Part shown: positions 18,428 through 27,941 of the stretch, in pieces
How positions within the stretch are numbered: the first letter of the stretch is position 1
Layout of the letters: each line of letters begins with the position of its first letter
NCBI GenBank assembly: GCA_030683995.1
Contig: JAUXPH010000015.1
Location: 124,001 to 188,000, forward strand
DNA from: Lutibacter sp.
GTDB lineage: Bacteria > Bacteroidota > Bacteroidia > Flavobacteriales > Flavobacteriaceae
Length of the DNA stretch: 64,000 nucleotides
Reading direction: 5' to 3'
The notes under the pieces: generated by a model
The model's database searches: none
Seen by the model: only the letters and a program-made list of their open reading frames with translations
Told to the model about the DNA's origin: nothing
Translations under genes and position numbers: made by a program

Positions 18428-18458
18428 TTGTTGAACTATTTAAAAAAAACTAATTTTG
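18428..18458 (+). promoter_or_regulatory. proS promoter
   Basis: TTG (18428-18430), 20-nt spacer, TAATTTTG (18451-18458): a full match to the Bacteroidota promoter consensus. The predicted leader is about 50 nt. Confidence 0.7.
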
Positions 18459-18514
18459 TCGAAATTAATAATTTTCATTAAAATAGGCACAACATTTATG
18501 CCAAACTTTTGAAT

Positions 18515-19993
18515 ATGAGCAAGAATTTAACAAAGAGGGAAATCGACTATTCCAAGTGGTATAATGAGCTTGTGGTTAAAGCAAATTTAGCAGAAAACTC
18601 GGGCGTAAGAGGCTGCATGGTTATCAAGCCTTACGGCTATGCAATTTGGGAAAAAATGCAGGCGGAATTGGATAGAATGTTTAAGGAAACAGGTCACGAA
18701 AATGCCTATTTTCCGCTTTTTGTCCCTAAAAGTATGTTTGAAGCCGAAGAGAAGAATGCCGAAGGGTTTGCCAAAGAATGCGCCGTTGTTACGCATTATC
18801 GATTAAAAAACGATCCAGACAAGCCAGGAAAATTGATGGTTGACCCAAATGCAAAACTGGAAGAAGAATTAATTGTTCGGCCTACGAGTGAAGCCATTAT
18901 TTGGAGTACATATAAAGGATGGATTCAATCATACCGTGATTTGCCGCTATTGATCAATCAATGGGCAAATGTTGTGCGTTGGGAAATGCGTACCCGTTTA
19001 TTTTTGCGTACTGCTGAATTTTTATGGCAAGAAGGCCATACCGCACACGCATTGGAAACCGAAGCCATCAAGGAAGCTGAATTGATTTTAGATGTTTATG
19101 GCAATTTTGCCGAGAATTTTATGGCAATGCCCGTGATAAAAGGATTAAAAACCGAAAGTGAACGATTTGCCGGCGCCTTGGAAACCTATTGTATTGAAGG
19201 ATTGATGCAAGACGGAAAAGCATTGCAAGCAGGTACTTCTCATTTTTTAGGCCAAAATTTCGCAAAAGCGTTTGACGTAAAATTTACTTCAAAGGAAGGA
19301 AAACAAGAATACGTTTGGGCAACTTCCTGGGGTGTATCCACGCGATTGATTGGGGCTTTAATTATGACACATTCTGATGACTTAGGATTGGTATTGCCTC
19401 CAAATCTTGCACCGATTCAAGTCGTAATTATCCCAATTCATAAAACCGATGAGCAATTGGACGCAATTTCTGTCAAAATTAATGAAATTGTTGCCGAATT
19501 GCGCAAAAAGGGAATTTCTGTAAAATATGACGACCGAACCGCCTATAAACCAGGTTGGAAATTTGCTGAATATGAACTAAAAGGCGTGCCATTAAGAATC
19601 GCTATGGGGCCAAAAGATTTAGAAAATGGCACTTTAGAAATTGCACGAAGGGACACGCTTGAAAAGAAAAATATTTCTCAAAATACTGTTGTTGAATATG
19701 TTGAAAAAACATTGAAAGAAATTCAGGATAATTTATATCAGAAAGCACTCAATTATAGAGAAACACATATTACAGAAGTTAATTCATTTGAGGAATTTAA
19801 AGAAGTGTTGGAAACTAAGGGCGGATTTATTTCTGCACATTGGGATGGCACTTCAGAAACCGAAGAAAAAATTAAAGATTTAACAAAAGCAACGATTAGA
19901 TGCATTCCTTTAAATAATAAAATTGAGGCAGGAAAGTGCGTGTTTACTGGGGAAAAATCGACTCAAAGAGTATTATTTGCAAAAGCTTACTAA
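18515..19993 (+). CDS. proS: Prolyl-tRNA synthetase, archaeal/eukaryote-like type
   Basis: A class II synthetase that charges tRNA-Pro. It is the shorter form without the bacterial editing insertion: 492 aa from the ATG at 18515, with [18 protein letters not shown] at the start, the class II core ([38 protein letters not shown]) and an anticodon-binding and C-terminal domain typical of this type. The TTG two codons upstream is the listed start, but ATG is preferred. It is divergent from the lipoprotein gene and followed by tRNA-Glu, which has its own promoter. Confidence 0.96.
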   Translation: MSKNLTKREIDYSKWYNELVVKANLAENSGVRGCMVIKPYGYAIWEKMQAELDRMFKETGHENAYFPLFVPKSMFEAEEKNAEGFAKECAVVTHYRLKNDPDKPGKLMVDPNAKLEEELIVRPTSEAIIWSTYKGWIQSYRDLPLLINQWANVVRWEMRTRLFLRTAEFLWQEGHTAHALETEAIKEAELILDVYGNFAENFMAMPVIKGLKTESERFAGALETYCIEGLMQDGKALQAGTSHFLGQNFAKAFDVKFTSKEGKQEYVWATSWGVSTRLIGALIMTHSDDLGLVLPPNLAPIQVVIIPIHKTDEQLDAISVKINEIVAELRKKGISVKYDDRTAYKPGWKFAEYELKGVPLRIAMGPKDLENGTLEIARRDTLEKKNISQNTVVEYVEKTLKEIQDNLYQKALNYRETHITEVNSFEEFKEVLETKGGFISAHWDGTSETEEKIKDLTKATIRCIPLNNKIEAGKCVFTGEKSTQRVLFAKAY

Positions 19994-20009
19994 TTTCTTT
20001 AAAAAACAT

Positions 20010-20039
20010 TTTGTGGTGTAGAAAATAGTTGTATTTTTG
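20010..20039 (+). promoter_or_regulatory. Promoter of tRNA-Glu and probably rpsT
   Basis: TTTG (20010-20013), 18-nt spacer, TATTTTTG (20032-20039): a perfect -7 and a good -33. It is placed 41 bp before the mature tRNA. Confidence 0.65.
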
Positions 20040-20080
20040 CATCCGCATTGACAAAATAGAATCGTCAGCAAATACATAAT

Positions 20081-20152
20081 GGTCCGTTCGTCTAGGGGTT
20101 AGGACGCCAGGTTTTCATCCTGGTAACAGGGGTTCGATTCCCCTACGGACTA
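20081..20152 (+). tRNA. tRNA-Glu (UUC)
   Basis: A 72-nt cloverleaf. The acceptor stem GGTCCGT pairs with ACGGACT (one G-T at the end), the anticodon arm is CCAGG-TTTTCAT-CCTGG with anticodon TTC, and the T arm is AGGGG-TTCGATT-CCCCT. The discriminator is A, and CCA is not encoded. It lies between proS and rpsT. Confidence 0.96.
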
Positions 20153-20176
20153 CAAAAAAGTTAAAAAAAAATAAAA

Positions 20177-20428
20177 ATGGCAAATCACAAGTCAGCATTA
20201 AAGAGAATCAGAAGCAATCGCGCTAAGCAATTAAGAAATAAATATCAGCATAAAACAACTCGTAATGCTGTTAGAAACTTACGTGCTGCGACCGAAAAGG
20301 AAGAAGCTGTGGCGTTATTTCCAAAAGTAGTGTCAATGCTAGATAAATTAGCTAAAAAGAATGTTATCCACAAAAATAAAGCGGGTAACTTAAAATCTAA
20401 ATTGGCTAAGCACGTAGCTGCATTATAA
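20177..20428 (+). CDS. rpsT: 30S ribosomal protein S20
   Basis: An 83-aa, strongly basic helical protein that binds 16S rRNA early in small-subunit assembly. The start [20 protein letters not shown] and the end [14 protein letters not shown] are family signatures. It sits 24 bp after tRNA-Glu, so one transcript from the tRNA promoter probably covers both. A bidirectional terminator follows. Confidence 0.96.
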   Translation: MANHKSALKRIRSNRAKQLRNKYQHKTTRNAVRNLRAATEKEEAVALFPKVVSMLDKLAKKNVIHKNKAGNLKSKLAKHVAAL

Positions 20429-20448
20429 AATTTTTAAAGTTCAATTTA

Positions 20449-20479
20449 AAAAAAGCATCCATATTTTGGATGCTTTTTT
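20449..20479. terminator. Bidirectional terminator between rpsT and rodA
   Basis: AAAAAAGCATCC and GGATGCTTTTTT form a perfect 12-bp stem around ATATTTT. The genes on either side converge. Confidence 0.9.
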
Positions 20480-20513
20480 ATTTGGGATAGTTTCAATTTG
20501 TTAACAGAAACCT

Positions 20514-21791
20514 CTACCACTCGTAAATTTTATTGGCATCGAGTCTGATAAAGATAAAAAGCAGCACTGTAAATCCCCAAAGCGCCGATCCTCCATAGCT
20601 AAAAAATGGCAAAGGGATACCAATAGTTGGCACCAATCCTATCACCATTCCAATATTGATAACAAAATGCATAAAAAATATGGCCACGATGCTGTACCCA
20701 TAAATTCGGCTGAATTTGGCTTTTTGCTGCTCTGCCCTGTCGATAATTCTAAGTAAAAAAGCCACAAACAATATAATGACCAAGGCGCTGCCCACAAATC
20801 CCCATTCTTCACCAACGGTTGTAAATATATAATCTGTTTTTTGTTCGGGCACAAAATTCCCCTGTGTTCGTTCACCTTGTAAAAATCCTTTGCCAAAAAA
20901 ACCTCCTGAAGCTATTGTGGTAACCGATTGGTCGGTATTGTATCCAACACCTTTCATATCAACAGTTTTTCCAAGAATAATGTTAAAACGATCTCTGTGA
21001 TGTTGTTTAAACACGTGGTTAAAAACCAAATCTACACTAAAAATAAACATAGCCGACATTAGGTATATTCCAATTATTTTAATCCATCCTTTTCTAAAAG
21101 CCCTTGGCCTGTAAAAAATAAAATAAAGTAGGATACAAATAAATAAAACCAGCGAACTTATGAGAGTCACTTCGTAACCTAAAATAAGGGTAATCACAAA
21201 AAGAAACAAGGCTATAAAGCCGACTGTTATGTAGTAAAATGGCAATCCTTCCCTATACAACACAAAAATAAACGCTGCATAAACCAATGCCGAACCGGGA
21301 TCGGGTTGTAATATGATTAGAATTGCAGGGAAAAACAAGAGCAACAATGCTTGAACCTGTGTGCCTAACTTTTTTAAGTTAAACATTTTATCACTCACCA
21401 ATTTGGCTATTGCCAATGCTGTTGCAGCTTTTGTAAATTCTGAAGGCTGCAAACTAAAACTTCCTATGGCGTACCAAGATGTTGATCCGTTTATGTTTTT
21501 GCCTAAAACAAAAAGTCCGGCCAGCAACACCAAAAAAATAAAATAAATAATTGGCGCATATTTTTCATAAAACTTGGCTTCAAACATTAAAATCAGCAAG
21601 ATTATTGGAATGCAAAACCCTATCCAAATAAGTTGTTTTCCGTACTCTGTTGAAAAATTTAATAAGTCGAAATCATTTTCACTAATGGTTGCAGCATAGA
21701 TATTAATCCACCCTAAAAAGATAAAAATGAAATAAAATAAGACCAAGATCCAATCAATTCCGTGAAAAATATTGTCTTTTCTGCTTCTCAA
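20514..21791 (-). CDS. rodA: Rod-shape SEDS glycosyltransferase RodA
   Basis: A polytopic inner-membrane peptidoglycan polymerase for lateral wall growth; it works with PBP2 and MreBCD. It has 425 aa and about ten hydrophobic segments. The SEDS signatures are visible: LQPDPGSALVYAAFIFVLYREG, then FVPEQKTDYIFTTVGEEWGFVGS and GIPLPFFSYGGSALWGF near the end. It is the last gene of the rod operon, 10 bp after mrdA. Confidence 0.95.
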   Translation of the reverse strand: MRSRKDNIFHGIDWILVLFYFIFIFLGWINIYAATISENDFDLLNFSTEYGKQLIWIGFCIPIILLILMFEAKFYEKYAPIIYFIFLVLLAGLFVLGKNINGSTSWYAIGSFSLQPSEFTKAATALAIAKLVSDKMFNLKKLGTQVQALLLLFFPAILIILQPDPGSALVYAAFIFVLYREGLPFYYITVGFIALFLFVITLILGYEVTLISSLVLFICILLYFIFYRPRAFRKGWIKIIGIYLMSAMFIFSVDLVFNHVFKQHHRDRFNIILGKTVDMKGVGYNTDQSVTTIASGGFFGKGFLQGERTQGNFVPEQKTDYIFTTVGEEWGFVGSALVIILFVAFLLRIIDRAEQQKAKFSRIYGYSIVAIFFMHFVINIGMVIGLVPTIGIPLPFFSYGGSALWGFTVLLFIFIRLDANKIYEW

Positions 21792-21801
21792 CTTTTATGT
21801 T

Positions 21802-23637
21802 TTATTTTAACTGTTTGTCATATTCCTCCTGAATGCTGCCTTCCATCATTCTTTCTTCAACCAATGGCCTTCCAATTTTGCCTGTTAAGTATTTTTCAAT
21901 CATTAACGTTGCAATTGGACCTGCCCATCGAGATCCCCAATAACCATTTTCAACAAAAACGGCGATGGCTATTTTCGGATTGTGCGTTGGCGCAAAAGCA
22001 ATAAATATGGAATGGTCTTGCCCGTGTGGGTTTTCAGATGTTCCTGTTTTACCACTAATTTCAAGTCCTTCTACCCTTGATCCCCTTGCAGTTCCTCTCG
22101 GATTTTCAAATACATCAAACAAACCATCTATCACAGGTTTGAAATGCTTTTTATCAATGGTGGTGTAAATGGGCGTGGTAAATTTCTTATCCAATGGTTT
22201 GCCTTTAATTTTTTTTGCAATATGGGGAATATAGTAAAAGCCTTCATTTGCAATTGCCGCAGTCATATTCGCTAACTGAATGGGCGTTGTTAACACCTCA
22301 CCTTGCCCGATGGCATTAGATATTGTTGCCGTGGAGCGCCATCTTCCATTGGGATAAATTTTGCTGTACAAATTTCCGTTTGGTATATTCCCTTTTTGCC
22401 CAACAGACAAATCGTTGTCTAAATAATTACCCAAACCAAAACTTTCTGCGTGCTTGCCCCATACGTTTACCCCTTCTGTCGGCGTAGGAAATTTATCTAT
22501 CACTTTTCTATAAGCTGTTGCAAAATAGCTATTGCAGGAACGATAAATTGCTACATTTAAATTAACCGGACTGCCACTGGTTTCGCAGTGGCATCTCATA
22601 AAAGAACTTTTTCCTGAACCATATTTGTAACCGCCAAAACATTGGATGGAGGATGCCGTGGTAATTACATTTTCCTGTAAGGCGACCAAAGCCGATATTA
22701 CTTTAAAAGGTGAACCAGGCGGATACTGCGCCTGTAAACCCCTGTCTAACAGCGGTTTGTTAATGTTGTCAAGATATAATTTAGTGAAATTTTTTGATCG
22801 ATCCCTGCCCACCATCAAATTTGGATCGTATGTTGGCATAGAAACCATAGCCAAAATTTCACCTGTTGATGGTTCAATTGCCACAATGCCGCCTCGTTTA
22901 TTTGTCATCAAAGCTTCACCGTATTGCTGAAGTACGGCATCAATGGTTAAGGTAATGTCATTTCCGGAAATTGGAAGCGTATCATACAATCCATTTTTAA
23001 AGGAGCCAATTTCTTTATTAAACCGATCGCGCTGAATAAACTTAACTCCTTTTGTTCCTCTCAACACCTCTTCATAAGATTTTTCAACGCCTGCCGTACC
23101 AATTAATTCACCCAAATGATACTTTGGATTGTTATTGATCATTGCCTCATTTACTTCGCTAATGTAGCCCAGCACATTTGCCGCTGATTTCTTTGGATAC
23201 TCTCGTAATGAACGTTTTTGAATATAAAATCCTTTAAACTTATACAATATTTCTTGCAAGGATGCATAATCGTCTTTTGAAACTTGCTGTAAAAAAGTAG
23301 AAGGTATTCTGGTGGAATAGCGTGAAGCATTTTCAATTTTTTCGATAAATTCTTCTTTTGTAATTTTAAGCAGTGCGCAAAATGCGATGGTGTCCATAGG
23401 TTTAACTTCTCTGGGAATAACCATAACATCGTAAGACAATTGGTTGGCAACTAACAACACCCCATTTCTGTCGAAAATATACCCTCTTTCCGGATAGTCG
23501 TACATCACTTTTACGGCCGAATTATTAAGCGTTGACGTGTTAAATGAATTGTCTAAAACTTGTAAATAAAACAACCTGGCAATGTATACAACACCAATAA
23601 ATATGATTAAAAATGACAATAAGCCTGTTCTTTTCAT
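21802..23637 (-). CDS. mrdA: Penicillin-binding protein 2 (elongation transpeptidase)
   Basis: The transpeptidase of the elongasome, which cross-links new lateral peptidoglycan with RodA. The 611-aa chain has an N-terminal membrane anchor (LLSFLIIFIGVVYIARLFYL), a dimerisation/pedestal domain starting at the ERGYIFDRNG motif, and the catalytic domain with PGSPFKV (SxxK serine), RSCNSYF (SxN) and SGKTGTSENPHG (KTG). It lies between mreD and rodA in the standard operon order. Confidence 0.95.
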   Translation of the reverse strand: MKRTGLLSFLIIFIGVVYIARLFYLQVLDNSFNTSTLNNSAVKVMYDYPERGYIFDRNGVLLVANQLSYDVMVIPREVKPMDTIAFCALLKITKEEFIEKIENASRYSTRIPSTFLQQVSKDDYASLQEILYKFKGFYIQKRSLREYPKKSAANVLGYISEVNEAMINNNPKYHLGELIGTAGVEKSYEEVLRGTKGVKFIQRDRFNKEIGSFKNGLYDTLPISGNDITLTIDAVLQQYGEALMTNKRGGIVAIEPSTGEILAMVSMPTYDPNLMVGRDRSKNFTKLYLDNINKPLLDRGLQAQYPPGSPFKVISALVALQENVITTASSIQCFGGYKYGSGKSSFMRCHCETSGSPVNLNVAIYRSCNSYFATAYRKVIDKFPTPTEGVNVWGKHAESFGLGNYLDNDLSVGQKGNIPNGNLYSKIYPNGRWRSTATISNAIGQGEVLTTPIQLANMTAAIANEGFYYIPHIAKKIKGKPLDKKFTTPIYTTIDKKHFKPVIDGLFDVFENPRGTARGSRVEGLEISGKTGTSENPHGQDHSIFIAFAPTHNPKIAIAVFVENGYWGSRWAGPIATLMIEKYLTGKIGRPLVEERMMEGSIQEEYDKQLK

Positions 23638-23726
23638 CAGATCTTTTTTATTGATTTTGAAAGGTACGAAGGAATGCCGATAATCATTCTTCTAAAGGTT
23701 AAAATATTTTGTGAAAAGTGTAGCAT

Positions 23727-24233
23727 CTATTTCTTTTTGGCAAACAGTGTAATTCCCAAAAAACTTATCATTATGGTAAAAATACTTGTTAAAACAGTGT
23801 TTGAAATTATGTTTAAGAATTCACTAAAACTAAAATATTCCAAGCTAAAAACGATGAAATGATGAATAACCGTCAGTATGGAAATAAATAAAATAGTTTT
23901 ATTGGCCGAAAGTGTTTTTAAATTGAATTGTCCATAATCAAGATCCGATTTTTTTAAAACTGCCATTAATATTGGCAGCCTAAAATATGCAATAAAAGTA
24001 ATCGCAAAAGCATTGATTCCTCCAGAATCTGAGAAAAAATCTATTGAAATTCCCAACAAAAAACTTAGTATCAAAAATAAACTCCTTGTTTTTCGCACGG
24101 GATATAAAAATACCCAAACAATATAAACCATCGGATTTATATGTCCGAATATATTTAAATAGTTCAATATGAGCACCTGTAAAAACAAAAGGCCTATAAA
24201 GCGAACGGCGTTATTTACTGCTAAATTATTCAT
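23727..24233 (-). CDS. mreD: Rod-shape protein MreD
   Basis: A small polytopic inner-membrane protein (168 aa, about five hydrophobic helices) of the elongasome. Sequence conservation in MreD is low; identity rests on size, topology and position between mreC and mrdA. The segment GHINPMVYIVWVFLYPV is like other Bacteroidota MreD. Its start overlaps mreC by 8 bp, consistent with translational coupling. Confidence 0.88.
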   Translation of the reverse strand: MNNLAVNNAVRFIGLLFLQVLILNYLNIFGHINPMVYIVWVFLYPVRKTRSLFLILSFLLGISIDFFSDSGGINAFAITFIAYFRLPILMAVLKKSDLDYGQFNLKTLSANKTILFISILTVIHHFIVFSLEYFSFSEFLNIISNTVLTSIFTIMISFLGITLFAKKK

Positions 24234-25056
24234 TTACAACGCTTTGTTCAAGAATTATTTGTTCATTCTTATGAAGATTTTTAACAATTTGAACTTCTCC
24301 TATAGCGCTCATATCATTAAATAACACAATATTAATTATTTGGTATTTGTTTTGTTCATAATTAAAATCTTTTACAACACCAACTGCAATTCCTTCAGGA
24401 AAAATTGCCGATTTGCCCCCGGTAATAATGGTATCTCCGGTTTTAACCACCGCTTGCCTTGGTATATCTATTATTTGCGTAATGTTATAATCTTTTCCAT
24501 CCCAAACCAAAGTGCCAAAATGATTGCTGTTTTTTAAACGCACATTAATTTTTGAATTGGTATTTAAAATGGAAAGCACACTTGCATAATTTGAAGAAAC
24601 ATTTTTTATGACGCCAATAATTCCTTTACTGTTTATAACGCCTAAATCAGGAGCCAATCCATGTTTAGCGCCTTTGTTTATTGTTAAAAAATTATTTCTT
24701 TTGGTGAAATTATTATTGATGATTTTTGCTGTTGAATAGTCATATTTTTGAAAGTACTGTGAAGTGTCTATAACGGTGAAACTATCTAAAACAAACTTGT
24801 TGGCTCTTGCTTCCAATAAGTTTTTTAAACGGACATTTTCTTCGCTTAGAAGTTGATTGTCCTTTTTTAAATGAAAAAATGCACTTACTGAATTTACTTT
24901 ATTATAAACACCGCCAGTAATGGCGTTGGCGGAATTGACAAATTTACTTTGATGATAAGAATGGTCTTGAACAATCACAATAAAAGCCAATATTTCTAAA
25001 ACTATAAACAGCAGAAAGTATCTGAATTTTTTAATAAAATAAATGATTTGCCGCAT
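24226..25056 (-). CDS. mreC: Rod-shape protein MreC
   Basis: A bitopic elongasome organiser that contacts PBP2. The 276-aa chain has a membrane helix near residues 10-30 (FLLFIVLEILAFIVIVQDH), a short coiled coil (LKKDNQLLSEENVRLKNLLEA) and the beta-barrel pair of the periplasmic MreC domain (NKGAKHGLAPDLGVINSKGIIGVI). It lies 20 bp after mreB. Confidence 0.94.
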   Translation of the reverse strand: MRQIIYFIKKFRYFLLFIVLEILAFIVIVQDHSYHQSKFVNSANAITGGVYNKVNSVSAFFHLKKDNQLLSEENVRLKNLLEARANKFVLDSFTVIDTSQYFQKYDYSTAKIINNNFTKRNNFLTINKGAKHGLAPDLGVINSKGIIGVIKNVSSNYASVLSILNTNSKINVRLKNSNHFGTLVWDGKDYNITQIIDIPRQAVVKTGDTIITGGKSAIFPEGIAVGVVKDFNYEQNKYQIINIVLFNDMSAIGEVQIVKNLHKNEQIILEQSVVNE

Positions 25057-25076
25057 ATAAACAATAGAAAATTAAC

Positions 25077-26105
25077 CTATTTCATTAATACATTTTTATA
25101 TTTTTCAAGATCTTTCAATGCAATTCCTGTACCTCTAACTACGGCTCTTAAAGGGTCTTCAGCAATGTACACAGGCAAATCTGTTTTTCTTGACAAACGT
25201 TTGTCCAACCCTCGCAGCATTGATCCGCCACCGGCCAAATAAATTCCGGTATTGTAAATGTCGGCGGCCAATTCGGGTGGGGTTTTAGACAATGTTTCCA
25301 TCACGGCATCTTCAATTCGCAATATGGATTTGTCCAATGCTTTTGAAATTTCTCTATAAGAAACCTGAACTTGTTTAGGTTTTCCGCTCAATAAATCACG
25401 CCCCTGAACAAGCATATCTTCAGGCGGAACTTCTAAATCTTCCGTTGCGGCACCAACTTGAATTTTAATTTTTTCAGCAGTGCGTTCCCCAACATATAAA
25501 TTATGTTGTGTTCTCATATAATAAGCAATATCATTGGTAAAAACGTCTCCTGCAACTTTTATGGATTTATCACAAACAATACCGCCCAAAGCAATTACGG
25601 CAATTTCAGTTGTACCTCCGCCTATATCAATAATCATATTTCCTTTTGGCTGCATAATGTCTATGCCAATACCAATGGATGCTGCCATAGGTTCGTGAAT
25701 TAAAAATATTTCTTTGGCATTCATATGTTCTGCCGAATCAATTACGGCACGTTTTTCAACTTCGGTAATTCCTGAAGGAATGCAAATTACCATACGCAAT
25801 GAAGGTGCAAAAAAACGTTTTTTAATGCTTGGAATATTTTTTATAAACTCTTTTATCATCTGTTCCGAAGCTTCAAAATCGGCGATTACGCCATCTTTTA
25901 AAGGTCGGATGGTTTTGATATTTTCGTGTGTTTTACCTTGCATTAAACTTGCTTTTTTACCAGTTGCAATAATTTTCCCACTGCTTCTGTCTCTTGCGAC
26001 AATTGAAGGTTCATCCACAACCACTTTGCCCTCATGAATAATAAGCGTATTGGCAGTGCCTAAATCAATTGCAATGTCCTCAGTCATAAAGTCGAAAAAA
26101 CCCAT
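25077..26105 (-). CDS. mreB: Rod-shape actin homologue MreB
   Basis: An actin-like ATPase that forms membrane-bound filaments and orients lateral wall synthesis. The 342-aa length and actin-fold motifs are all present: AIDLGTANTLI (phosphate 1), MIIDIGGGTTEIAVIALGG (phosphate 2) and GIYLAGGGSMLRGLDKRL (adenosine). It is the first gene of the mreB-mreC-mreD-mrdA-rodA run. A perfect -7 element lies between its start and purH. Confidence 0.97.
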   Translation of the reverse strand: MGFFDFMTEDIAIDLGTANTLIIHEGKVVVDEPSIVARDRSSGKIIATGKKASLMQGKTHENIKTIRPLKDGVIADFEASEQMIKEFIKNIPSIKKRFFAPSLRMVICIPSGITEVEKRAVIDSAEHMNAKEIFLIHEPMAASIGIGIDIMQPKGNMIIDIGGGTTEIAVIALGGIVCDKSIKVAGDVFTNDIAYYMRTQHNLYVGERTAEKIKIQVGAATEDLEVPPEDMLVQGRDLLSGKPKQVQVSYREISKALDKSILRIEDAVMETLSKTPPELAADIYNTGIYLAGGGSMLRGLDKRLSRKTDLPVYIAEDPLRAVVRGTGIALKDLEKYKNVLMK

Positions 26106-26138
26106 ATTTTTTTAATGTTTATTAAATTTGAAATCCTA

Positions 26139-26146
26139 CAAAGTTA
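26139..26146 (-). promoter_or_regulatory. mreB -7 promoter element
   Basis: TAACTTTG on the minus strand, a perfect TAnnTTTG, in the 47-bp gap between the purH stop and mreB. It suggests an internal promoter for the rod operon. No good -33. Confidence 0.4.
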
Positions 26147-26152
26147 CTTAAA

Positions 26153-27679
26153 TTAGTGTTTGAAATGACGTGTGCCCGTAAATATCATGGACATTTTGTG
26201 ATCATTGCAATAATCAATCGATAATTGGTCCTTAATTGAACCGCCTGGCTGAATTACAGCCGTAATTCCAGCTTTATCTGCGATCTCCACACAATCGGGA
26301 AAAGGAAAAAAAGCATCACTCGCCATCACTGCGCCATTTAAATCGAAATTGAAATGTTTGGCTTTTACAATCGCTTGCTCTAAAGCGTCTACCCGACTTG
26401 TTTGTCCGGTTCCGCTTGCAAAAAGTTGTTTGTTTTTAGCAAATACAATGGTATTTGACTTGGTGTGTTTACAAATTTTTGAGGCAAATAGTAAATCTTC
26501 CAGTTCTCTGTCTGTTGGTTTTTCTAAGGTCACAAACTCTACAACGTCCACATTGTCAGTTTTGTTGTTTTTATCTTGAAAAAGAACGCCGTTTAATGCA
26601 GTTCTATATTGCGTGTTTGGCAATTCGACAGCTTTTTGCACTAAAATAATCCTATTTTTCTTGCCTTTTAAAAGTTCCAACGCTTCTTTATCGTATCCAG
26701 GTGCAATCACCACTTCACAAAAAAGTCCGTGAATTTCCTGTGCAGTTTCCAAATCAATCACTTTATTTGAAATTAATACGCCTCCAAAAGCTGAAGTTGG
26801 ATCGGCAGCTAAAGCATCCAAATACGCCTGTTTTAATGTGGCTCTTTGCGCAATTCCGCAAGCATTGTTGTGTTTTAAAATGGCAAATGTTGGGGCATCA
26901 TTTTTAAACTCATCCATTAAATTGATGGCCGCGTCAACATCCAATAAATTGTTGTAGGAAAGTTCTTTTCCGTGAAGTATTTCGAAAAGTTCGTTTAAAT
27001 CTCCAAAGAAGTAACCCTTTTGGTGCGGATTTTCGCCGTAACGCAAAACGGAAACTTGATCGAAACTTTGACGAAAAGCCAATCCGTCTTCATTTAAATA
27101 ATTAAAAATGGCACTGTCGTAATGGCTGGAAACCGCAAATGCTTTTGCCGCAAAATTTTTGCGTTGCGCTAAAGTTGTTTCGCCATTTGATGCTGAAAGT
27201 ATTCCTAAAAATTCATCATATTGATCAAGTGATGAAACGCAAATTACATCACTAAAGTTTTTTGCTGCAGCGCGTATCAATGAAATTCCACCTATATCAA
27301 TTTTTTCGATAATATCTTCTTCTGAAGCACTGCTCGCAACTGTTTTTTCAAACGGATACAAATCCACAATTACAATATCAATTTCGGGAATTTCATATTG
27401 CGCCAATTGCGAAATATCATTTTCATTTTCTCTTCTGGATAAAATTCCGCCAAAAACTTTTGGGTGCAATGTTTTAACCCTGCCACCTAAAATTGATGGA
27501 TACAATGTTAAATCCTCAACAGGTATTGCGTTAACTCCTAATTCTTTAATAAATTTTTCGGTTCCACCCGTTGAGTAAATTGTAATATTTAGGTCGTTTA
27601 ATTTTTGTATGATTGGAGCCAAACCGTCTTTGTGAAAAACTGAAATCAGTGCCGATTTTGCTTTTTTTGTAGTACCCAT
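26153..27679 (-). CDS. purH: Bifunctional AICAR transformylase / IMP cyclohydrolase
   Basis: It catalyses the last two steps of de novo purine synthesis: formylation of AICAR, then ring closure to IMP. The N-terminal cyclohydrolase (MGS-like) domain shows STGGTEKFIKELGV and GGRVKTLHPKVFGGIL. The C-terminal transformylase domain shows LRYGENPHQKGYFFGD, LKHNNACGIA and SDAFFPFPDCVE. Length 508 aa is normal. A full promoter lies upstream; read-through into mreB is possible since no terminator is visible. Confidence 0.97.
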   Translation of the reverse strand: MGTTKKAKSALISVFHKDGLAPIIQKLNDLNITIYSTGGTEKFIKELGVNAIPVEDLTLYPSILGGRVKTLHPKVFGGILSRRENENDISQLAQYEIPEIDIVIVDLYPFEKTVASSASEEDIIEKIDIGGISLIRAAAKNFSDVICVSSLDQYDEFLGILSASNGETTLAQRKNFAAKAFAVSSHYDSAIFNYLNEDGLAFRQSFDQVSVLRYGENPHQKGYFFGDLNELFEILHGKELSYNNLLDVDAAINLMDEFKNDAPTFAILKHNNACGIAQRATLKQAYLDALAADPTSAFGGVLISNKVIDLETAQEIHGLFCEVVIAPGYDKEALELLKGKKNRIILVQKAVELPNTQYRTALNGVLFQDKNNKTDNVDVVEFVTLEKPTDRELEDLLFASKICKHTKSNTIVFAKNKQLFASGTGQTSRVDALEQAIVKAKHFNFDLNGAVMASDAFFPFPDCVEIADKAGITAVIQPGGSIKDQLSIDYCNDHKMSMIFTGTRHFKH

Positions 27680-27702
27680 AAGTTGTTTTTGTTATTGTTC
27701 GG

Positions 27703-27733
27703 CAAAGCTACTAATTATCAATAGTCTAAACAA
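27703..27733 (-). promoter_or_regulatory. purH promoter
   Basis: On the minus strand TTG (27733-27731), 20-nt spacer, TAGCTTTG (27710-27703): a complete consensus match, 24 bp before the purH ATG. Confidence 0.7.
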
Positions 27734-27756
27734 CACAAATTACTCATAAAATTTAA

Positions 27757-27915
27757 TTAACTATTTTTAATTTTTTGCTCAAAATTCGAGACCATTTCGT
27801 TATAGTTCAGTGAGGTATTTTTTGGGTGATTTTTTCCAAAAAGTTTATTCAAAAAAGAAAATTTGTCGAATAAACGCTTTTTTTTGATGGTACTTTTGGG
27901 GGATTTATTTAACAT
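27757..27915 (-). CDS. Small basic hypothetical protein (52 aa)
   Basis: Too short for the ORF track. It is an ATG-started frame downstream of the GAF-domain gene (26-bp gap), same strand. The 52 residues are very basic and hydrophobic at the start (KKKRLFDKFSFLNKLFGKNHP) and end with NEMVSNFEQKIKNS. I do not recognise it. It has no signal or membrane helix. The codons look ordinary for this genome, but a chance ORF in AT-rich DNA is possible. The purH -33 element lies just beyond its stop. Confidence 0.35.
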   Translation of the reverse strand: MLNKSPKSTIKKKRLFDKFSFLNKLFGKNHPKNTSLNYNEMVSNFEQKIKNS

Positions 27916-27941
27916 TGAATATAGCTATTTATTGGGGTTAT

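Noticed and set aside
26349-26907. Overlapping + strand ORFs inside purH
   Set aside because: Antisense shadows of a fully conserved purH frame.
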